A stretch of DNA of 53,310 bases. Origin: Porticoccaceae bacterium (GTDB lineage: Bacteria; Pseudomonadota; Gammaproteobacteria; Pseudomonadales; Porticoccaceae). Shown here piece by piece: positions 34,094 through 42,854 of the stretch (position 1 is its first letter; each line of letters starts with the position of its first letter). The position numbers and the translations under genes were made by a program. The notes under the pieces were generated by a model, which saw only the letters and a list, made by a program, of their open reading frames with translations, had not been told where the DNA came from and did no database searches. The stretch is taken from contig JAHRWI010000172.1 of the NCBI GenBank assembly GCA_019090225.1, positions 1 through 53,310 on the forward strand, in the 5' to 3' direction.

Positions 34094-35032
34094 ATGCGCT
34101 ATTTAATCTGTGTTGTTTTGGTCTTGCTCTCAGCCTGTGATAGTCGCGATGAAAATGTCGCACTTGGTACGCTGGAAAGGGACCGCATCGCCCATACGGC
34201 CACGGTTAACGAGGTAGTGACATCGCTCCCGGTGGCGCAGGGCAGCCTCGTTTCTAAAGGCACTATGCTGGTTCAGCTTGACGATACGCAACAAAAAGCC
34301 CGGATCGCCAAAGCCGAGGCGGAAGTCGTTCAGGCTGAGGTCAATCTCGAGAAACTGCGTAATGGCGCGCGTGAAGAAGAAGTTGCCGCAGCCCGCGCCA
34401 GGGTCGCTGGTGCCAAAGCCGCATTGGTTGAAAGTGAAGCCAACTACAAACGGGCAAAAAACCTGGTCAAGCGCAAGCTAAGCAGCCAGGCCAGTCTCGA
34501 TCAAAGTCTGGCCGCTCGCGATGCCGCGCTGGCCAATTTGCAAACTGCTCAGGAGCATTTACGAGAGCTTACCAATGGTACCCGTGAAGAAGATCTACGT
34601 ATAGCCGAAGCCAGCCTTGACGCGGTTATCGCGATATTAGCCAGCGAAAATAAGAAGCTGGCTGACTTAACTATTATTGCTACCCGCGATGGCATTCTCG
34701 ATAACTTGCCTTGGAACCTGGGAGAACGCGTCAGCTCGGGCAGTCCACTGGCCATTGTATTGGCGGGTAAAGCGCCCTACGCCCGGATTTATGTGCCTGA
34801 ACCCTATCGAGTGAAAATAAAAGTCGGCGATAAAATGGCTGTCCACGTTGACGGCCTGGAGCAAGCCATTACCGGGGAGTTACGCTGGGTTTCCAGCGAG
34901 CCAGCATTTTCGCCTTATTACGCCTTAAACCAGGATGAGCGTTCCCGCCTGATGTACTTAGCAGAAGTGCAGCTCCCGGACAGCGAAGCCCACTTGCCTA
35001 ACGGGGTGCCTGCGCAAGTTGAGCTGCCATGA
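34094..35032 (+). CDS. HlyD-family periplasmic adaptor lipoprotein of an ABC exporter
   Basis: The N-terminus ends in the lipobox LLSAC with Cys at residue 15, so it is lipid-anchored. A biotinyl-lipoyl half-motif (VTSLPVAQGSLVSKGTMLVQ) precedes two long coiled-coil helices (about 65-180) joined by a RNGAREEEVAAA turn. The second lipoyl half and a beta-barrel segment follow. It resembles YhiI-type adaptors working with ABC-2 exporters. AAGGA precedes the ATG. Its stop overlaps the ATPase start (ATGA). Confidence 0.9.
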   Translation: MRYLICVVLVLLSACDSRDENVALGTLERDRIAHTATVNEVVTSLPVAQGSLVSKGTMLVQLDDTQQKARIAKAEAEVVQAEVNLEKLRNGAREEEVAAARARVAGAKAALVESEANYKRAKNLVKRKLSSQASLDQSLAARDAALANLQTAQEHLRELTNGTREEDLRIAEASLDAVIAILASENKKLADLTIIATRDGILDNLPWNLGERVSSGSPLAIVLAGKAPYARIYVPEPYRVKIKVGDKMAVHVDGLEQAITGELRWVSSEPAFSPYYALNQDERSRLMYLAEVQLPDSEAHLPNGVPAQVELP

Positions 35033-35970
35033 ACGACTATGTCATCAAAGCATCTAATTTAAGCCGAAATTTCGGTGATATAAAGGCCATACAAGGCCTC
35101 GACCTTAACGTGGAAAAAGGCCGAATATACGGGTTTTTGGGCCCTAACGGTTGCGGCAAGACCACCGCCATTCGCCTCTTAACCGGGCTCTTAAAACCAA
35201 GTGCCGGTGAGATTCAGGTATTGGGATTTACACTGCCAAGAGATGCTCAAAAACTGCGCCTGCATATTGGCTACATGACACAAAAATTCTCACTTTACGA
35301 TGATTTAACAGTCCAGGAAAACCTGGGGTTTATTGCAAAAATATATGGCTTGTCTGGTCGAGCAAAACGCCAACGCATTGATGAACTGATAAGCACCTAC
35401 GGACTTGAGCAAACAACTCAACAGTTGGCCGGGACCATGAGTGGAGGACAAAGACAACGACTCGCTCTGGCAGCCGCCACTTTACACAAACCTGAATTAT
35501 TGTTTCTTGATGAACCGACTTCGGCTGTCGACCCTGAGAATCGGCGTGATTTTTGGGAAAAATTATTTGACCTCAGTGACCAAGGCGCCAGCATCCTGGT
35601 TTCCACTCACTATATGGATGAAGCAGAACGCTGCCACAAGCTGGCGATATTAGAGACGGGTATTAAGCGCGCCGATGGTTCACCCGAGACGCTGATGGAA
35701 GAAATGGGCGCCCATGTTGTCGAAGTAGCGTCATCCGACCTGCGTCAGCTGAAACAAAGTTTACTCGTAATTCCTGAAGTAATTACCGCTGCTCAACTAG
35801 GCGCTCGCCTGCGGGTACTGCTTAAAAATACTGTCGCTGACCCCCTGGCGTTTTTAAGACAGCAAAAAAATATTGCTCCTGAAGACACCTTAAGTCTGGT
35901 TCGACCCAGCCTGGAAGACGTATTCGTGACTTGTACCGGCAAGAGTCGGCAATTGAGCAAAGCTTCGTGA
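35029..35970 (+). CDS. ABC exporter ATP-binding protein
   Basis: Walker A GPNGCGKTT at residues 38-46, the Q-loop region MTQKFSLYDDLTV, signature MSGGQRQRLALA and Walker B LLFLDEPTSAVDP are all intact, followed by the switch His in STHYMDEAE. The last 90 residues are the regulatory extension typical of ABC-2 drug/lipid exporters. Length 313 aa. It overlaps its neighbours at both ends, so adaptor, ATPase and permease are translationally coupled. Confidence 0.93.
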   Translation: MNDYVIKASNLSRNFGDIKAIQGLDLNVEKGRIYGFLGPNGCGKTTAIRLLTGLLKPSAGEIQVLGFTLPRDAQKLRLHIGYMTQKFSLYDDLTVQENLGFIAKIYGLSGRAKRQRIDELISTYGLEQTTQQLAGTMSGGQRQRLALAAATLHKPELLFLDEPTSAVDPENRRDFWEKLFDLSDQGASILVSTHYMDEAERCHKLAILETGIKRADGSPETLMEEMGAHVVEVASSDLRQLKQSLLVIPEVITAAQLGARLRVLLKNTVADPLAFLRQQKNIAPEDTLSLVRPSLEDVFVTCTGKSRQLSKAS

Positions 35971-37112
35971 AGGGACTATCGAGAATCCAGGCGATCTTTA
36001 GCAAAGAGCTCACTCAACTCAAGCGGGACAAAATGACCTTTGGCATGGTGATAATGATCCCGCTCATCCAGCTTATGCTATTTGGTTTCGCCATCAACAC
36101 CAACGTTCGCCACATACCAGCAGGTATCGTTGATTACAGTCAAACGGGCTTGAGTCGAATTTTAATTCAAACCATAGGCGCCACCCAGGTAGTCAAGTTT
36201 TCTCAGCAGTATATGAATGTCGATCAGGCTGAAGCGGCCATTGCCCGCGCCGAAATACGCGCGGTTTTGGTGATACCCAAAGATGTCAGCCAACGCCTGG
36301 CCCGCCATCCAACCGTTGGTTTGGGCTCGCCTCCCTCAAGCGATGAAGAAACCAGCCGCGCCATTGCCCAGTGGGTGGTCGACGGCTCCGACACCATGAT
36401 TGCCGCAGCGATTAAAAGCTTACGCTATATGCCGCTGGCAGAACTGCTCAACAAGCCAGTCAACCGGAGCACCCCTACCTTCGAGGTGACCTTACTTTAT
36501 AACCCTGAACAACGTACCGCCGTGAACATTGTCCCCGGCCTGGTAGGCATCATCTTAACCATGACCATGATTATGTTTACTTCAGCAGCTATTGTCCGGG
36601 AGCGGGAGCGAGGCAATCTGGAAATGTTGATTACCACACCAGTACGACCCATTGAACTAATGCTGGGGAAAATTATTCCCTACATGTTTATTGGCGCTTT
36701 ACAGGTCGCCATTATTTTAGGCCTGGGCTACGTGGTATTTAATGTGCCTTTCAATGGTGGCCTGTGGCAACTGGCCGGGGCGACCTTGATGTTTATCGCC
36801 GCTAGTCTAGTGCTCGGTTTAGTGATTTCGACCCTGGCGAAAAACCAGCTGCAAGCAACGCAAATGACCATATTTGTATTGCTACCTTCGATACTCTTAT
36901 CCGGATTTGTCTTTCCCTACGAAGGCATGCCCGAACTCGCTCAACGCATCGCCGAAATCTTACCAGCCACACATTTCATGCGCTTGGTTCGTGGCGTAAT
37001 TTTACGTGACGTAGAAATAATCGATATGAGATATGACATGATCTGGCTAGCACTATTCACAGCGATCGGTTTAGCAATCGCATCTTTTAGATTTAAGAAA
37101 AATCTGGATTAG
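35967..37112 (+). CDS. ABC-2 type permease
   Basis: I prefer the GTG at 35967 (overlapping the ATPase stop as GTGA) to the in-frame TTG at 35931. One transmembrane helix lies near the N-terminus. A large extracytoplasmic loop follows (about 50-160), and five helices make up the C-terminal half, with the RERERGNLEMLITTPVRP coupling helix. This is the YbhR/YhhJ topology. E. coli relatives use two permeases; only one is encoded here, so a homodimer is likely. Confidence 0.9.
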   Translation: MKGLSRIQAIFSKELTQLKRDKMTFGMVIMIPLIQLMLFGFAINTNVRHIPAGIVDYSQTGLSRILIQTIGATQVVKFSQQYMNVDQAEAAIARAEIRAVLVIPKDVSQRLARHPTVGLGSPPSSDEETSRAIAQWVVDGSDTMIAAAIKSLRYMPLAELLNKPVNRSTPTFEVTLLYNPEQRTAVNIVPGLVGIILTMTMIMFTSAAIVRERERGNLEMLITTPVRPIELMLGKIIPYMFIGALQVAIILGLGYVVFNVPFNGGLWQLAGATLMFIAASLVLGLVISTLAKNQLQATQMTIFVLLPSILLSGFVFPYEGMPELAQRIAEILPATHFMRLVRGVILRDVEIIDMRYDMIWLALFTAIGLAIASFRFKKNLD

Positions 37113-37174
37113 TGCTTTTAATCGGCGCTGTTCCTTTAATGGGTACTGTTTTTGAGCTTTGGTATGTTTGATAT

Positions 37175-37210
37175 GACAAGCGATAGTCTTTATAAACGCT
37201 ATCGCTTGTC
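37175..37210. terminator. 12-bp perfect inverted repeat between convergent genes
   Basis: GACAAGCGATAG (37175-37186) pairs perfectly with CTATCGCTTGTC (37199-37210) around a 12-base loop. It lies between the permease and the luciferase-like gene, which converge. No U-tract follows in either direction, so it is a weak or Rho-assisted terminator, or an mRNA 3' end stabiliser. Confidence 0.5.
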
Positions 37211-37268
37211 CACCAAACTTTAGAAATTAAATCGCGAATTTATTTAGACAAAAATAGTTAAACCTGAC

Positions 37269-38132
37269 TCAGCTTTTAGCAATCACCGCTTCGGCAAACT
37301 CACCCAGGCCACGTTTAAGACCTTCGGTATCCCTGGCCGGCGGATTAATCATCATCCGCGACACACCGATATCTTCGTACTGACGAACTCTGCCTGGATC
37401 AAGATTACCGCCCGCAACCGTGATTTCAATCTCTTCGGGATTACGGCCCGTCTTGGCACACTCATCACGCATCGCATCAAGCAGAGTCGGCAGGGTTTTA
37501 AAACTGCCGGAGGCGGGATAAAAACCATCACCGACTCTCGCCGCTCTTCGTGCCGCGCCTTCGACGTTGCCGCCAACAATAATTGGCACACCGGGTTTTT
37601 GTACCGGCTTGGGATTTGAGTTCTGAGGGCCCCAATTATAAAACTTACCGTCAAAGGCTTCTGGTTCATCCCTCCACAGCGAGCGAATCGCCTGGCAGGA
37701 TTCTTCGGTACGGGCGGCCCGCTCTTTAAAAGGTATCCCGACGGTTTCCATTTCTTCTTTCAACCAGCCAATGCCGATGCCCATCATGGCCCGGCCACGG
37801 GAAAGCACGTCAAGAGATGCCCATTCCTTGGCAACATAGAGCGGATTACGCTGGGGCAGAATCATAATGCCAGTGGCGAGACGAATATTTTTGGTCATGC
37901 CAGCTGCGTAGGACAGCGCTACCAGAGGATCGGGGATAGGGGCTTTTTCGCCACCAGGAAACGCGCCATCCTTACTGTAGGGATATTTTGACTGGAAACC
38001 CTGGGGCAATACTACGTGCTCCACAGCCCAGATAGATTCCATACCGACTTCTTCCGCCGTCAGCACCAAGGATTCAAATAGGTCCGGATTGGCAAAAGGC
38101 CCGGCAGTTGCAAAGGCAATTCCAAATTTCAT
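37269..38132 (-). CDS. Luciferase-like (LLM class) flavin/F420-type oxidoreductase
   Basis: A TIM-barrel of the bacterial luciferase superfamily beginning MKFGIAFATAGPFANPDLFE. It contains SIWAVEHVVLP, the MGIGIGWLKEEME stretch and VPIIVGGNVEGAARRAARVGDG typical of the class. Length 287 aa. Many relatives are annotated as F420-dependent, but this organism shows no F420 genes in view, so FMN or another substrate is possible. GGAGAATAACT precedes the ATG. Confidence 0.85.
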   Translation of the reverse strand: MKFGIAFATAGPFANPDLFESLVLTAEEVGMESIWAVEHVVLPQGFQSKYPYSKDGAFPGGEKAPIPDPLVALSYAAGMTKNIRLATGIMILPQRNPLYVAKEWASLDVLSRGRAMMGIGIGWLKEEMETVGIPFKERAARTEESCQAIRSLWRDEPEAFDGKFYNWGPQNSNPKPVQKPGVPIIVGGNVEGAARRAARVGDGFYPASGSFKTLPTLLDAMRDECAKTGRNPEEIEITVAGGNLDPGRVRQYEDIGVSRMMINPPARDTEGLKRGLGEFAEAVIAKS

Positions 38133-38478
38133 AGTTATTCTCCTAACAGGCTAAATTTGATTGTGTAAGTGCTGCTTTGAGCAGATCAGCGGTAAATTAT
38201 CCCGCCAAAGGGTATCAGGCTGAACACTGAGTGTCAGCCTTTTGTCCCGGTTCAGCAGCTTTGCGGACTTCGCTCTGCCAAACTGGAAATAAGACTAGAA
38301 GCAAAGCCATTATTCAATAATGTTGACGACCGACCACCCTCCAATCTGCAGCAAACATTTAATTCATGAGCTCTTGATATACAGCACGCTGCTTGTCCGC
38401 CAAATACCTGCCCGTTTGGGATAGAATAGCGGCCAGGTATTTCCCTGTAGAGTCAGATAGTTGGTAAGCGCTCAATTT
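38133..38478. other. Divergent intergenic region with a terminator-like hairpin
   Basis: This 346-base gap between the luciferase-like gene and the retropepsin must hold both divergent promoters, but I find no clear -35/-10 pair. At 38218-38239 a nine-pair stem with one bulge (GGCTGA-ACAC and GTGTCAGCC) is followed by TTTT. It would stop plus-strand transcription, yet no plus-strand gene lies upstream within the gap. Confidence 0.4.
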
Positions 38479-39168
38479 ATGTCTCATCTTTATTCAGCAA
38501 AAAGATCCATCTGGCTGATTACCCTGCTTGTTACCTCTGTTATCAGTGGCTGCGCGTCGTTGACGACCCCGCTTGATGACCCGATGGTTGATGCAAGACC
38601 TGAAGCAGAATGTACTCAGCCAGAATCAGCAGATGCAACAATAGACACGACCACACAAGGCACAGGCGCAAAAGAACCTGCAGCTATCTGGCCGCGACCG
38701 GTTTGCCCAAAAGCCGAACCCAAAAAATGTCCGGTCTGCGCAGCTGCCATCATCGCCAACAAACCCGTTTTGGGCGAGTATGAGTTGGTAACAGTTGCCC
38801 CGCCGGGCTTTAAGTATCTGTCCAGGATCGATACCGGGGCCACGAGTACAGCCATCCACGCCACAGATATCACCCGCTTTGAGCGCGATGGTCAAAAGTG
38901 GGTGCGTTTTGACCTGACCAACCCGGATGATCAACTTACGGTAACCCTGGAACGTAGGCTGATTAGACGCATTCGCATCAAGCAGACGGAGGATCTTCTT
39001 GATCGCCGCCTGATCGTAATGATGAACCTGCAGCTGGGCAAGATCGAGCGGCAGGTCGAAGTGTCACTAACCGACCGCTCGAAGATGGAGTTCCCTCTAC
39101 TCATTGGTCGTAACTTTCTGCTAGATACCGCAGTTGTCGATGTAAGTTTGCGGCGCACCGTTAAATAG
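38479..39168 (+). CDS. RimK-associated retropepsin-like protease (Zn_protease family), lipoprotein
   Basis: I choose the ATG at 38479; a TTG at 38461 is in frame. A lipobox ISGC places the Cys at residue 25. A linker with a cysteine cluster (C76, C84, C87) follows. The catalytic domain starts near residue 98. Its RIDTGATSTAIH motif has D118-T-G as in retropepsin aspartic proteases, which this so-called ATP-dependent zinc protease family actually resembles. First of three genes, with the 7TM protein and ATP-grasp ligase next. Confidence 0.87.
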   Translation: MSHLYSAKRSIWLITLLVTSVISGCASLTTPLDDPMVDARPEAECTQPESADATIDTTTQGTGAKEPAAIWPRPVCPKAEPKKCPVCAAAIIANKPVLGEYELVTVAPPGFKYLSRIDTGATSTAIHATDITRFERDGQKWVRFDLTNPDDQLTVTLERRLIRRIRIKQTEDLLDRRLIVMMNLQLGKIERQVEVSLTDRSKMEFPLLIGRNFLLDTAVVDVSLRRTVK

Positions 39169-39189
39169 TGGATAGGTAGCAAGGTTGTG

Positions 39190-40722
39190 ATGACATCCCG
39201 CAAGCAGATTTACCTGTTATCGACGATACTTATCTGCGTCGGCCTGGGTCTGACCCTCTATAAATACTTTTTCCTGCACTTTCCTCTGTTACCCGGCAGC
39301 GTCCGCACGGTGTGGAGTGTAGAAGCAAAAATTTCTTTTAACGCTAGAGATAATTCCGTGTCGGCCGACCTGGCCTTACCCAGTATGCAGGGCGGTTATG
39401 AAATTCTTGACGAAACATTTGCGTCTTCGGGCTACCAGTTCAACATCGAAAACTTTGACGGCCAGCGCCGCGCCATCTGGGCAAACGACCACAATTCAGG
39501 TGCGCAAAATTTGTACTACAGCATGCAGGTAACACCTCGCATCAGTCGAGATATAACAACGACAGCAGCCGGCAAACCACCCAGCCATGTGTCAAAACCC
39601 ATCTGGTTAGCCGCGCAACGAGAAGCTGCATTAAGCATTATCAAATTGGCGGAAGAGCGGGCGGCCACGCCGGATAATTTCACCTACGAACTACTAAAAA
39701 TACTCAGCGGTGATCAACAGGCCGACGATACCTACCGGCTCATTAGCGCCGACAAGAGCATCTCGCGGGCCAATATGGCGTTGAAGTTGCTGGCTGAAGC
39801 CGGTGAGCAGGCGCATATTATTCGCGGCGTACAACTGGGTAACCGCACCCATAATGACCCCCCAGCGGAATTGATCGAAGTCTATGAGTCTTCCCAGTGG
39901 AAAATTTACAATCCTGACACCGCAACAGTCGGTTTACCTGATGATTTTTTTATCTGGCAACGGGGCGGCCCTTCGTTGCTTGATGTGGTCGGCGGCAGTC
40001 AGTCAAAAATTCGCTTCTCGGTGTTGTCCAATGTGATTCCGGCCAAGAATATCGCCCTCAAGCTGGCCAGAGAGCAAACCGTCGCCCTGGTCGATTTCAA
40101 CATCTACAGCTTGCCGGTGGAAAAACAGAATGTCTTCAAGTCTCTATTGCTGGTGCCAATCGGCGCGCTGGTGGTGGTGATTTTCCAGATATGGATTGGC
40201 GTGCGCACCTCAGGCACCTTTATGCCGGTGCTGATCGCGCTGGCCTTTATCCAAACCACCCTGTTCACTGGTATCGCCATCCTCCTGGTTCTCGTGGGCA
40301 TGGGCCTGTGGATACGCTCTTATCTGAGCAAAACGGATTTGCATATGGCTGCCCGCATCGGCGCAGTGTTGATAATCGTGGTAATTCTGATGGCAGGTTT
40401 TAGTGTGGCCAGTCATAAACTCGGTATCGATCAGGCCCTTAGTCTGACTTTTTTCCCCATGGTGATACTGGCCTGGACCATAGAACGCATGTCCATCACC
40501 TGGGAGGAAGACGGACCCAAGGAGGTCGCTATTCAGGGCAGCGGCAGTTTGATCGTAGCCATCGCTGCCTATCTGGCAATGACCAATAGTCTGGTCGAGC
40601 ATCTAACCTTTAACTTTCCCGAGCTACTTTTAGGCGTCCTCGGAGTTATTCTCCTGCTCGGTCAATACACCGGTTTCAGGCTGCTTGAATTCTACCGGTT
40701 TCGGCATATGGATAGCGACTAA
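39190..40722 (+). CDS. Transglutaminase-like protein fused to seven transmembrane helices
   Basis: ATG at 39190 has AAGG 5 bases upstream, better than the GTG at 39187. One N-terminal helix (about 8-28) precedes a periplasmic region. That region includes a transglutaminase-like fold (about 130-240) whose catalytic Cys appears to be missing. About seven helices follow from residue 318 to the end. The architecture matches the known inactive-transglutaminase/7TM family and always occurs with the two neighbouring genes as far as I know. Confidence 0.87.
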   Translation: MTSRKQIYLLSTILICVGLGLTLYKYFFLHFPLLPGSVRTVWSVEAKISFNARDNSVSADLALPSMQGGYEILDETFASSGYQFNIENFDGQRRAIWANDHNSGAQNLYYSMQVTPRISRDITTTAAGKPPSHVSKPIWLAAQREAALSIIKLAEERAATPDNFTYELLKILSGDQQADDTYRLISADKSISRANMALKLLAEAGEQAHIIRGVQLGNRTHNDPPAELIEVYESSQWKIYNPDTATVGLPDDFFIWQRGGPSLLDVVGGSQSKIRFSVLSNVIPAKNIALKLAREQTVALVDFNIYSLPVEKQNVFKSLLLVPIGALVVVIFQIWIGVRTSGTFMPVLIALAFIQTTLFTGIAILLVLVGMGLWIRSYLSKTDLHMAARIGAVLIIVVILMAGFSVASHKLGIDQALSLTFFPMVILAWTIERMSITWEEDGPKEVAIQGSGSLIVAIAAYLAMTNSLVEHLTFNFPELLLGVLGVILLLGQYTGFRLLEFYRFRHMDSD

Positions 40723-41682
40723 ATGATGTGGCTAAACCGGCGCAACAACCTGCGCGCCAAGGGTATTGTCGGTATTAACGAACGTAATATCTCGTTTATA
40801 TCAAAATATAACGAGCGTTGCCGCTTTCCTCTGGTGGACAACAAGCTGCTCACCAAGCGTGCTGCTGCGCAGGCCACTATCGCCGTGCCTGAACTCCTCG
40901 GTGTTATCGAGTCACCCTATCAGCTAAGAAAGCTGGCGAAGCTGTTAGACCCACTTGAGCAGTTTGTGGTCAAACCGGCGCGGGGCAGTGGCGGTAAAGG
41001 CATTTTGGTCATCGACCAACGAGAAGGGGAACACTTCTGCAAACCCAGCGGACAAACCCTGAGCCTGCGCAATATTCGCCACGATATATCCAATGTTCTC
41101 AGTGGCGTGTACAGCCTCGGCGGCAAGCCGGATTCGGCATTTATCGAATCCCTCGTCCTTTGCACCCCCGGCCTGCAGCACTACAGCTATGAAGGTTTGC
41201 CCGATATCCGGGTCATTATTTTTCAAGGTTTCCCCGTCATGGCCATGCTCCGCTGCCCCACCCACGCCTCGGATGGCAAGGCCAACCTGCATCAGGGTGC
41301 CGTCGGCGTTGGCCTCGATATTACTACTGGCAGCGCCCTTAATGCAGTGCAGCTTAATCGGGTTATTCATCAACATCCCGATACCGGCGTCGACTTTTCA
41401 GATCTTATTATTCCCGACTGGCCGACCTTGCTGCGACTAGCCGCCAGTTGTCACGAGTTGACCGGCCTCGGCTACCTGGGTTGCGACATCGTCATCGACA
41501 AAAACCGCGGTCCTTTATTACTTGAGATCAATGCTCGCCCAGGACTAAGCATTCAGACCGCCAGTGGCATGGGTCTAAAACAACGTCTAAGCGCCATTGA
41601 GCAACTGGCTCAGCAGGATTGGGACATCGAACAGCGGCTAAGTTATATTGAAAATAATTTTAGCCTGGCCCGCAGCGCTTAA
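40723..41682 (+). CDS. RimK-like ATP-grasp alpha-L-glutamate ligase-related protein
   Basis: An ATP-grasp enzyme of 319 aa. FVVKPARGSGGKGILVI is the nucleotide-binding loop, DIRVIIFQGFPVMAMLRCPT the middle strand, and LGCDIVIDKNRGPLLLEINARPGLSIQ the metal-binding end. It probably ligates an amino acid, by analogy to glutamate, to an unknown acceptor. It starts right after the 7TM stop (1-base step), and the pair is co-translated. Confidence 0.9.
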   Translation: MMWLNRRNNLRAKGIVGINERNISFISKYNERCRFPLVDNKLLTKRAAAQATIAVPELLGVIESPYQLRKLAKLLDPLEQFVVKPARGSGGKGILVIDQREGEHFCKPSGQTLSLRNIRHDISNVLSGVYSLGGKPDSAFIESLVLCTPGLQHYSYEGLPDIRVIIFQGFPVMAMLRCPTHASDGKANLHQGAVGVGLDITTGSALNAVQLNRVIHQHPDTGVDFSDLIIPDWPTLLRLAASCHELTGLGYLGCDIVIDKNRGPLLLEINARPGLSIQTASGMGLKQRLSAIEQLAQQDWDIEQRLSYIENNFSLARSA

Positions 41683-41695
41683 ACCTGATCAGCCC

Positions 41696-42697
41696 CTAAG
41701 CCAGGCTAGCCCCCAAACCGGAAAAGCTGGCCACAAATGGCCCATGATCCGACTCCGGAAATTTGCTATCAAAAGAAAACGGTAGACTTTCATCGTGGAG
41801 GTTTTCATTAAATATTTCAGCGCCGTCGAAATACTCGAGAAGACCCTGAGAAATCATCATGTGATCGAGCAAATTTCCCTGCCCGTGGTGGTAATGACTA
41901 AAGCGCACCGACTCGGGAATATTATTACTACAGGGCAGCAACACCCGCGCCCGTAAATTGGCATTATTGGTATTCTCAACACGGCCACTAATAGCCTCCA
42001 CCGGCACTTCGCCCGGCTCGGCATTAAAATCCCCACAAACCACAATTCGAGCGGCGGGGTCAGCATCGAAAATCTTGTCTACAAGGATGCGCGTTTCCAG
42101 CGCCTGACCGACCCGCTTGATCGACGACAGAAAATACCCCTCCGCCCAACCCGCTGCACTTTTCCAGGAAAAACCAGCTTTTTGCCCGCTCACGTTCGAC
42201 GCCAGTCGGGACTTTAAATGCAGGTTAATAACATGCAGCGTGGCATCCGGCAGGGCAATTTCAGCGTGCAAAATTGGTCGCTCCCAATTCAGCTCTTTTG
42301 CAGTGGTTTCCCCCGGGCTAGCCGTGACCTTGCGGTACAGTAAGGGATCGATATGGTCATTTCTGACCTGGCTAAAGTTGCTGATAGGAAATGCCGATAA
42401 AATCACCAGATTACGTTTATCGTAGGGGACATTATCTGAGGTAACGGTAAAAACCCGGTGGTAATGCTCATAGCGGGTACCCACTATGAGCTGATCCAGG
42501 GCTAGCAATTCTCGCTTCGGTGAAGAAGAGGTATGCGCAGGTAATTCCTGACCGTGGACTTCCTGCAAGCAAAGGACATCGGCCTGTAGGCGCTTAAGCG
42601 CAGTTCGCAAAACAGGTATTCGTCTCGCGAACTGGGGGTTATTGTCATCGGGTTTATCGTCGAGATTTTCTATATTAAAGGTGGCTATTTTTAACAT
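41696..42697 (-). CDS. Endonuclease/exonuclease/phosphatase (EEP) family hydrolase
   Basis: I choose the ATG at 42697 (MLKIATFNIENL) with GGGAG about 8 bases upstream, not the longer form from 42730. All EEP motifs are visible: TFNIENL, LCLQEVHG, INLHLKSR, CGDFNAEPGE and SDHGPFVA with the catalytic His. Substrate class (DNA, phospholipid or other) is not determined by sequence. No signal peptide. Convergent with the ATP-grasp gene, 13 bp apart. Confidence 0.88.
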   Translation of the reverse strand: MLKIATFNIENLDDKPDDNNPQFARRIPVLRTALKRLQADVLCLQEVHGQELPAHTSSSPKRELLALDQLIVGTRYEHYHRVFTVTSDNVPYDKRNLVILSAFPISNFSQVRNDHIDPLLYRKVTASPGETTAKELNWERPILHAEIALPDATLHVINLHLKSRLASNVSGQKAGFSWKSAAGWAEGYFLSSIKRVGQALETRILVDKIFDADPAARIVVCGDFNAEPGEVPVEAISGRVENTNNANLRARVLLPCSNNIPESVRFSHYHHGQGNLLDHMMISQGLLEYFDGAEIFNENLHDESLPFSFDSKFPESDHGPFVASFSGLGASLA

Positions 42698-42762
42698 CGC
42701 TGCACTCCCTGTATTAACGCATCGGTCCAAATTTTACTATTTGCTAACTCACTTCCTGGGCC

Positions 42763-42800
42763 AGTAATCCTGTTCTAGCAATCCTGTTCTAGCAATCCTG
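42763..42800. repeat. 14-bp tandem repeat (AGCAATCCTGTTCT)
   Basis: Two full copies (42763-42776, one mismatch, and 42777-42790) and a 10-base partial copy (42791-42800) lie between the EEP gene and tesA. One of several short tandem duplications in this window. Confidence 0.85.
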
Positions 42801-42854
42801 ACCCCGGAATTTAAACCCAGCAATCAGTCTTATTATAAAGATAGTATAAGCAAC

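Noticed and set aside
40945..41376. Minus-strand 143-codon ORF inside the ATP-grasp gene
   Set aside because: A shadow frame of a gene with clear ATP-grasp motifs; no start signals.
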